Position numbers and translations under genes: made by a program. The notes under the pieces are model-generated. The model saw nothing but the letters and a program-made list of their open reading frames with translations. It had not been told where the DNA came from and made no database searches. A stretch of DNA of 64,000 nucleotides from Artemisia argyi (lineage: Eukaryota; Streptophyta; Magnoliopsida; Asterales; Asteraceae). Where the stretch lies: NCBI GenBank assembly GCA_030686995.1, contig JARVZY010002388.1, positions 310,001-374,000 on the forward strand, in the 5' to 3' direction. Below, in pieces: positions 58,559-64,000 of the stretch (positions are counted from its first letter, which is position 1; each line of letters begins with the position of its first letter).

Positions 58559-58741
58559 GAAAAAATCAAGAAAAAGAAAAGAAAAAAAATAGAAAAAAGT
58601 AAAAAAAAATATATATATACGGACTACCATCCCGTTTGAAGTGTCTCGCAACTACTAGTTTTAAATTTATAACACGAATTACCGGATAAAGTTAAGAACA
58701 CACGGGCAAGTATGACCCTTTCGTATGTAGTTAGTTTTGTT
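56657..58741 (+). other. Non-coding 3' region of A
   Basis: Starts after the ORF. CGCTTCTTGGGAGGCAACCC at 56705..56724 is a word seen after the coding region in many plant Athila/Tat elements, and its counterpart occurs reversed in B at 62845. TGACGGCGTCA occurs twice near 57096-57130. Two purine-rich AAGTGTAAGGGGA words (57508, 58433) resemble polypurine tracts. An A-rich run fills 58497..58612. Confidence 0.6.
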
Positions 58742-60486
58742 TGATAAGCCGAGGTCGTTCACTAGGATTTGGGTGTTTTCAATTGTGTAGAATCTATGTA
58801 ACAATAAGCAATAAAAAGATGGTAATAGGTTGTCACGATCCAAAATACCATATAAGCAATAAGTAACACGAAAATGATGATTATGTGAATTCAATAAGAT
58901 TAAAAACTACACTTGCTTAGACTAGTTTACATCCTTGATAAGCATGATTGTGATAACTCTTCTTAATATGTTGGTTATGATGATTAGTTGGTGTTCTAAT
59001 CAATTGTTCTTACAAATTAAACCTTGGCAAAGATCTTAGTTTATAAAAACAAGCATTAAGTTAAACCAATCAATTCAAGATCAATTCAAGGTTCATAAGA
59101 TTGGGTTAACAATCTTAAACACAAAAATAATCTTTTATTTTATCAAATACTCTTAAGAAATGGTCAATACAGAAGGTAACCAATCATAGACAAAAGGTTA
59201 CAATTGATTGCAAACTACTACACTTTCGACCAATTAGGCGTTTTACAATCAATCCAATTTGATAGACAAAAGTTTTCTCATTACAATCACACTTTAGTTT
59301 CTTTGTTTAACCAAGAATAATTTTGGTGGAAAACAATCATTCATAGACAAATGATTATAACTAGTTGAATAATAATTAATCTTTCGACCTATAAAATCAT
59401 TGGCAACTAGTTAAACTTGATTCAACAAATATCACTATGAAGCTTAAGTACAGTTGGGTTTTAGAATTAACTTGAAATTGAATTAAAACATGTTATCATA
59501 ATCATAAGCTAACCATTAAATAATAAACGTCATCTAAGCAAGTGCACAAAGGCACTAGCCACTTATAGTAAACATGAACATAAACTCAGAATTTTGAACA
59601 TTAGAAATCATAATTAAAAGTCTTACAATGATTGAAATAAGATAAAAAATGATGAAGTAATGATGCCTCAAGTATTGGTGATGACTTCTTGATATTTTGA
59701 CCTCTAAATGATGACTTCTTGGACCTCCAAAGTTTCCTGTGATTTTATGGACGAATTTTGGTATTGAGATGGAGTAATGGTGGTAAGAGAAGTGTTCTCT
59801 CAAGTTGAGATAAAGAGAAATGGTAAGGGATGATTAGAAATGCATGTAAAGGTCTCTATTTATACTCCTCTTAAGGTCTAGGGGTCATCAATGCTCAACT
59901 TGGTGACCAAGTAGTTTAGAAGGACCTAGAATACCAAAAAGAAGAGCATAGAATCGAGCCAAATGAGATCTCCAAAATCTATACGAGGGCTCCAACCATT
60001 CGGTATCCCATCCAACCAATCGGTTGGGCAAAAGTCATAAGCACAAAAGTTGTAGATCTTTCTCTTAGCTTTCCGTGGCCATGAACGGGGGGTCAAACGG
60101 AGTCCGTATGCTCAAGTTATGGCCAAAATGGTGAAGGTGTGTTGGTAACAACGAGTCATCCATTAATTCTTCGTTCGAGCTTCTTTTCTTCATTTCTTTT
60201 CTCGTTTATCTTCTTGTACTTTATTCTTGAGTCTTTGGAGTGCCAACTTCATGACTTTTATCTTCTCGAATATACTCTAAGAGACTTTCATTTGTCGGGA
60301 ATTCTTCACATATGCATAAATCTTCGTTTATTTATTGTTTCTTCGTCTTTTTCATCATTTTCTTGTACTTTAGCTTCCATGAACCTAAAACACGAATTAT
60401 GCTCAATTAAGTACCATAAGTTCATAAAAGTGATCATAAAATCCACAATAACGCTCATAAAAACATGTACAATTTGAGTCTTATCA
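58742..60486 (-). repeat. B 3' LTR (1745 bp)
   Basis: On the minus strand it begins TGATAAGACTCAAATTG directly after the purine tract and ends CGGCTTATCA. The symmetric TGATAAG...CTTATCA termini set the boundaries. No partner in the window, so the inner limit is inferred. Confidence 0.65.
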
Positions 60487-60500
60487 AATCCCCCACACTT
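60487..60500 (-). other. B polypurine tract
   Basis: AAGTGTGGGGGATT on the minus strand touches the LTR. A stem-loop (60505..60524; TTTGCTTG with CAAGCAAA) lies just upstream. Confidence 0.7.
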
Positions 60501-62675
60501 GAACTTTGCTTGCCCTCAAGCAAATCTAGAAAAAGAAAAATCGAAACCATACCTAAATGAAAAAAAACGATTTTTTTTTGAAAACTATAAAAATTTGAAA
60601 AATATATATATATTTTTTTTATTTTTATTTTTTTTAACATAAACAAGCGAAAATGAGATGAATAAACGAAAATGAGCGCAAACTCCCCCACACTTAAGAG
60701 TTTGCTTGTCCTCAAGCAAAAATTAAGTAAAATGGATCCACATGGTGCACAAGTATGTTTAGAAAAATGTGATGCAAATCTACCAAGCACAAGTACAAGA
60801 TACGATTCATCGTTTTAAGCTTTAGTGGTGAAAAATCGAGATGTTTGACAATACCCAATGATTTTCTTGCTTGATTAACATTTCTAAACACCTCACAAAA
60901 AAGGAATCAAGTATAATTCACTCAACACTCATTTATTTGTGGTGGTGGAGTATATATAAGAGAATTCACACTCATTGCTCAGTCATGATCCGTTTATTAC
61001 CATAGGCTTGTACAAGAAACAAAACTCCACCGACATAGCATAAGCAATAAGTGTAAACATCTAAAGAGGTCTTTTATTCGGGTTGTAATGTTAGGCTAAA
61101 GGGTTTATACCAGGCTTATGTTCAAACATCTTATACAAAAACATAATAGTTCGCTGGCGCGAATTCTTGATTTACTCGAACAACGGATGGTCACTAAAGT
61201 AATATACCTTAGATCGCTGGCGCGTCATTCGATCACTCAAAAACCGGATGGTCACTACAATATTCATGCACTTGATATTCTCACAAAGCCATTACAATAT
61301 CCGGATGAATAAAGTAATTTGGTAAGGGTAGGGATAAGGCATGGGAATATTTATGAAATTGGTTTTAAAAGAAAAACAAAGTCAAGTCAAAGTCCCATTG
61401 TTGCTAGTTACCAAACAAAACGCAAACCCGTAAATGATTATAGTTACAATCATCTCTTCTCTTCAGACTTTCACATACCGATACATCGATTCACCATAAA
61501 AATATTCTTCATACTTAGCACATTGGCTAACAACATATCACACAACTTTCTTTCTTCATCTCCATACATAATATATCACATTGGCTATAATTGTCATCAC
61601 ATATCTTTTTTTTTTTCGATGACTTATTCATTTTTTTTCTTTTTTTTTCATACATAACATCTCCCCCACACTTCGTATAAGCATACACCACAAAAATACA
61701 AATAAGAAGGTGCACTCTTCATCTTTGTTGGAATGGCACACACGGATGGCGAAGTGTGGCTAACTAATAATCATCAAAAACAATCCAACATACCACGAAA
61801 CTAGCAACCCACCATTTAGACTTTGACAAGGGGTAAGGCTAAGGTTAAAAGTGTAAAATCTTTTTGTATTTTTCTGAAATGAAAAGGATGGCTCAAAGGG
61901 TGTAACCAGGGGTATCTAGCGTTAAAGATAAACGCTAACAAATGGGTTTATATTGGGGTTAACTAACCGATGTGATTAGCAAAAATTATTTTGTAAATGG
62001 ATGGCCATTTGGTTTTATTCCTAAGGGTGCCTCTTTATCACACGATTACACTTATATCACACGAATGCGATCTTACAGCGGTCTGGTAATGATTTACAAG
62101 TACAAGTTATAGAATAAATAAAATCATCGGCACACTCATAACAAAAGATTCAAGCATAAAAGATGTATGCTATATATGAAATAGGCTCAAATCCTCACAA
62201 TTTAGTAGAAAAGGGCTAAAAAATGTGCTAGCAAATGTTATCGATCCCAGAATGGATTGAAATATTAATCGGGACACATCTCAAGTTTTTCAAAATTACA
62301 AATTTCACCAGTGGGATTATCCAGTTATTCTAATATATTAACCTAAAAGCGTGAAAACAAATAGATCACAAGGGCAAACAAGTATACAAAAATTTATTTT
62401 CAAATTGGCCAAAAAATTCAAAAAGTTAAAAATGAGTTTCGTTTTGCCTATTTTACTTCCCCCCACACTTAAGTTAAGCATTATCTTTAATGTGAAAAAT
62501 AAACTTCAAAGTATGTAAAGTAGGGAAAATAAATAAATAGATAGTCCAAGAGAAACGAAACTTCCCGGGTCAAAGAAATCACGATCGAACTCCATATGAT
62601 AAGGAAGCTAAGCAAATTATAGCATAAGCTTTAGATCCAAGCATTCTCCTCCATCACCTGTTGCATTTATTCAAA

Positions 62676-62707
<32 letters not shown>

Positions 62708-62906
62708 AAAACAAACAAATTGCACACAATAACAGATTACACATTACGAGCATGTAACACCCCACACTTAAGATTTTCCAAGTTTTGAAAAGAAATTTTG
62801 CAAAAAGGGTGTACATGTTTATTTCAAACAACTAAAAAGGAGCTCGGGTTGCCTCCCGAGAAGCGCTTAATTTATTTTTGTGTCATTAGCTAGACTCTTC
62901 CCTGGA
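60501..62906 (-). other. Non-coding 3' region of B with repeated purine-tract words
   Basis: No coding sequence. AAGTGTGGGG, mostly with a fifth G, recurs on the minus strand at 60685, 61663, 62459 and 62760 besides the functional tract, twice with the TTTGCTTG hairpin (60505, 60701). GGGAGGCAACCCGAGC lies near 62840. A run of 30 A is at 62677..62706. Confidence 0.6.
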
Positions 62907-64000
62907 TTAGGATACTTTGACGGTACAATTCAAATGGGGAATTTCAGTTCTTAAACGTTGAGGGTATGGGATATTTGGTATGTACTCCACAAGTGACGGA
63001 GATACATTTGACTTGACCATGTGATAATCTCTTTTTGTTAACTTGAACGGTTGATCGATTTTATTAAAAACAAAGACAGGTGGCAAATCTTTTTGATTTT
63101 TTGAAGGATCATCAGACTTTCCACTCCTAGTGAATACGTCATTCATGTTCTCAATGTAAGGTGAAGGAGGTGGGTTAGTCATACTGTTTTGTTTTGAAGA
63201 AACTGAATTTTGTGGTTTAGACCATTCGTCTATCTTTCTTTCCAATTCTCCATTCCTCTTGGGTACCTTTGACACTTCTTTTTCATGCTTCTTAATCTCT
63301 TTTTCCTTCAAGACTTCATTTCCAACCCTTCCAGTTGCATTGAGTTCCTTGTTACCAACATGATTTGACAATTCATTGTGTGTAAACATCTTCTCTTTCA
63401 CTAGGTGTTCAGTGGACGGGATGTGCACGGTGCAATCCTCAAGAAAAGGTGAAATGGTTGGTGAACTAGTAATGATTGGGGTTGGCATGGTTGTAATGGG
63501 TTCCTCAATAACTTCAACATCACCCTTATCATGCTCGTTACGGATTGAGGGTGGTTTGTAGACAAATTCATGTCTTGGATTGGAATCTGTTGTTTGAGGA
63601 AGTGATTTGGTACGATGGAATTCTTGCTTCTTTTCCATGTCTTGGATTATGGCTTGGTGGTTCCTTTTTCCTTGATCGATTTGTCGTTCCAATTCTACCA
63701 CCTGGTTCTTCATACTCTCATTTGCTTCCATCAATTCTCTCATCATCTCCTCCGGTGAGGTTTTGGTTTCTTTGTTTTGTCCAAAATATTGCGATGAAAG
63801 TGGTGTTTCATTTTGTGGCCAGAAATGAGGATGGTTATGGTTCGGGTTTTGGCTTGATTTGGAGTATGAATTTGTCAGCTTTTGGTTGTGATATTCGTCG
63901 TTATATCTTGCTTCATTAGGTTCAATCATCAACATGTCATCATCCGTGTGGTATTCTGAAGCATTGTCATCTTCATCATCTCTACGAGCATCTCGTCTCT
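62907..64000 (-). CDS. gag: B gag-like protein, 5' end outside the window
   Basis: The minus-strand frame is open from the window edge to a stop at 62907, at least 364 codons. The first ATG inside is at 63935, but acidic coding sequence (DDEDDN...EYHTDDD) lies before it, so the true start is outside. Visible parts: an N/P/H-rich stretch, a coiled coil (EEMMRELMEANESMKNQV), long K/E-rich linkers, then ENMNDVFTRSGKS and PYPQRLR. In Athila-type polyproteins these last two words lie between capsid and protease. Here the frame stops about fifteen codons after PYPQRLR, before any protease. No zinc knuckle is seen in the visible part. The element is therefore probably gag-only. Confidence 0.7.
   Translation of the reverse strand, partial: RRDARRDDEDDNASEYHTDDDMLMIEPNEARYNDEYHNQKLTNSYSKSSQNPNHNHPHFWPQNETPLSSQYFGQNKETKTSPEEMMRELMEANESMKNQVVELERQIDQGKRNHQAIIQDMEKKQEFHRTKSLPQTTDSNPRHEFVYKPPSIRNEHDKGDVEVIEEPITTMPTPIITSSPTISPFLEDCTVHIPSTEHLVKEKMFTHNELSNHVGNKELNATGRVGNEVLKEKEIKKHEKEVSKVPKRNGELERKIDEWSKPQNSVSSKQNSMTNPPPSPYIENMNDVFTRSGKSDDPSKNQKDLPPVFVFNKIDQPFKLTKRDYHMVKSNVSPSLVEYIPNIPYPQRLRTEIPHLNCTVKVS

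Larger units (their letters stand above)
51403..58741 (+). mobile_element. A: non-autonomous Ty3 element with Asp-type primer site, 3' part outside
   Basis: Its 5' LTR is at 51403..52797, followed by a primer site, a broken gag-protease ORF and about 2 kb of non-coding 3' sequence. It is inserted in F (left flank TAATG). It is interrupted by a solo LTR and then by element B at 58742, so its own 3' LTR is beyond the window. Confidence 0.8.
58742..64000 (-). mobile_element. B: Athila/Tat-like Ty3 element on the minus strand, 5' part outside
   Basis: The 3' LTR lies at 58742..60486, then a purine tract, about 2.4 kb of non-coding sequence and a gag-like ORF that runs off the right edge. It is inserted in element A in the opposite direction. 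The target duplication cannot be checked. Confidence 0.78.

Noticed and set aside
58466..58651. Minus-strand phenylalanine-rich frame
   Set aside because: Pure product of the A-rich tract.
60490..62773. Five regularly worded CCCCCACACTT sites as a CRISPR-like array
   Set aside because: Spacing is irregular, the genome is eukaryotic, and the words are polypurine-tract copies of an LTR element.

Overview
This is eukaryotic, AT-rich plant nuclear DNA: spliced genes with GT-AG introns, several LTR retrotransposons with tRNA-Met or tRNA-Asp type primer sites, small inverted-repeat transposons and long homopolymers. The gag proteins (the MTQAAIRKLV type and the HVFVGNFTY type) resemble, from memory only, retroelement proteins I associate with Asteraceae such as Tanacetum or Artemisia. 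I therefore suggest a composite-family genome; no database was searched.

Only three host genes look intact. A beta-expansin (10009..13262, +) has four exons. A LanC-like (GCR2-like/LANCL) protein (28566..31001, +) has six exons. A polyol/monosaccharide transporter (31643..33320, -) has two exons. The last two are convergent, and nothing suggests that the three genes form a pathway.

Almost everything else is transposon, often nested. 1..8317: a non-autonomous Ty3 element (T1) with gag, an acidic leader ORF and a captured promoter plus first-exon piece of an LRR receptor-kinase-like gene. 10513..11715: two MULE-like MITEs in the expansin introns. 15287..18533: a PIF/Harbinger element holding a fold-back MITE and a solo LTR. 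18581..23560: a broken Copia element (E) joined to a Ty3 LTR (D) that carries a hAT MITE. 24111..26386: further MITEs and inverted repeats. 26672..28376: a second Harbinger remnant. 34078..34932: a direct repeat, a SINE end and a T-depleted tract.

From 35188 to the right edge I see a nested stack. Copia element F (LTR 35188..35626) is split by a complete young Ty3 element C (37240..48638, - strand, TSD ACTAG). F resumes to 51402, where Ty3 element A (51403 onward) enters. A is split by a solo LTR of its own family (53561..55003, TSD TATAA) and then, at 58742, by Athila/Tat-like element B on the minus strand, which runs off the window. I recognise no reverse transcriptase anywhere, so most of these elements look non-autonomous or were cut before that domain.
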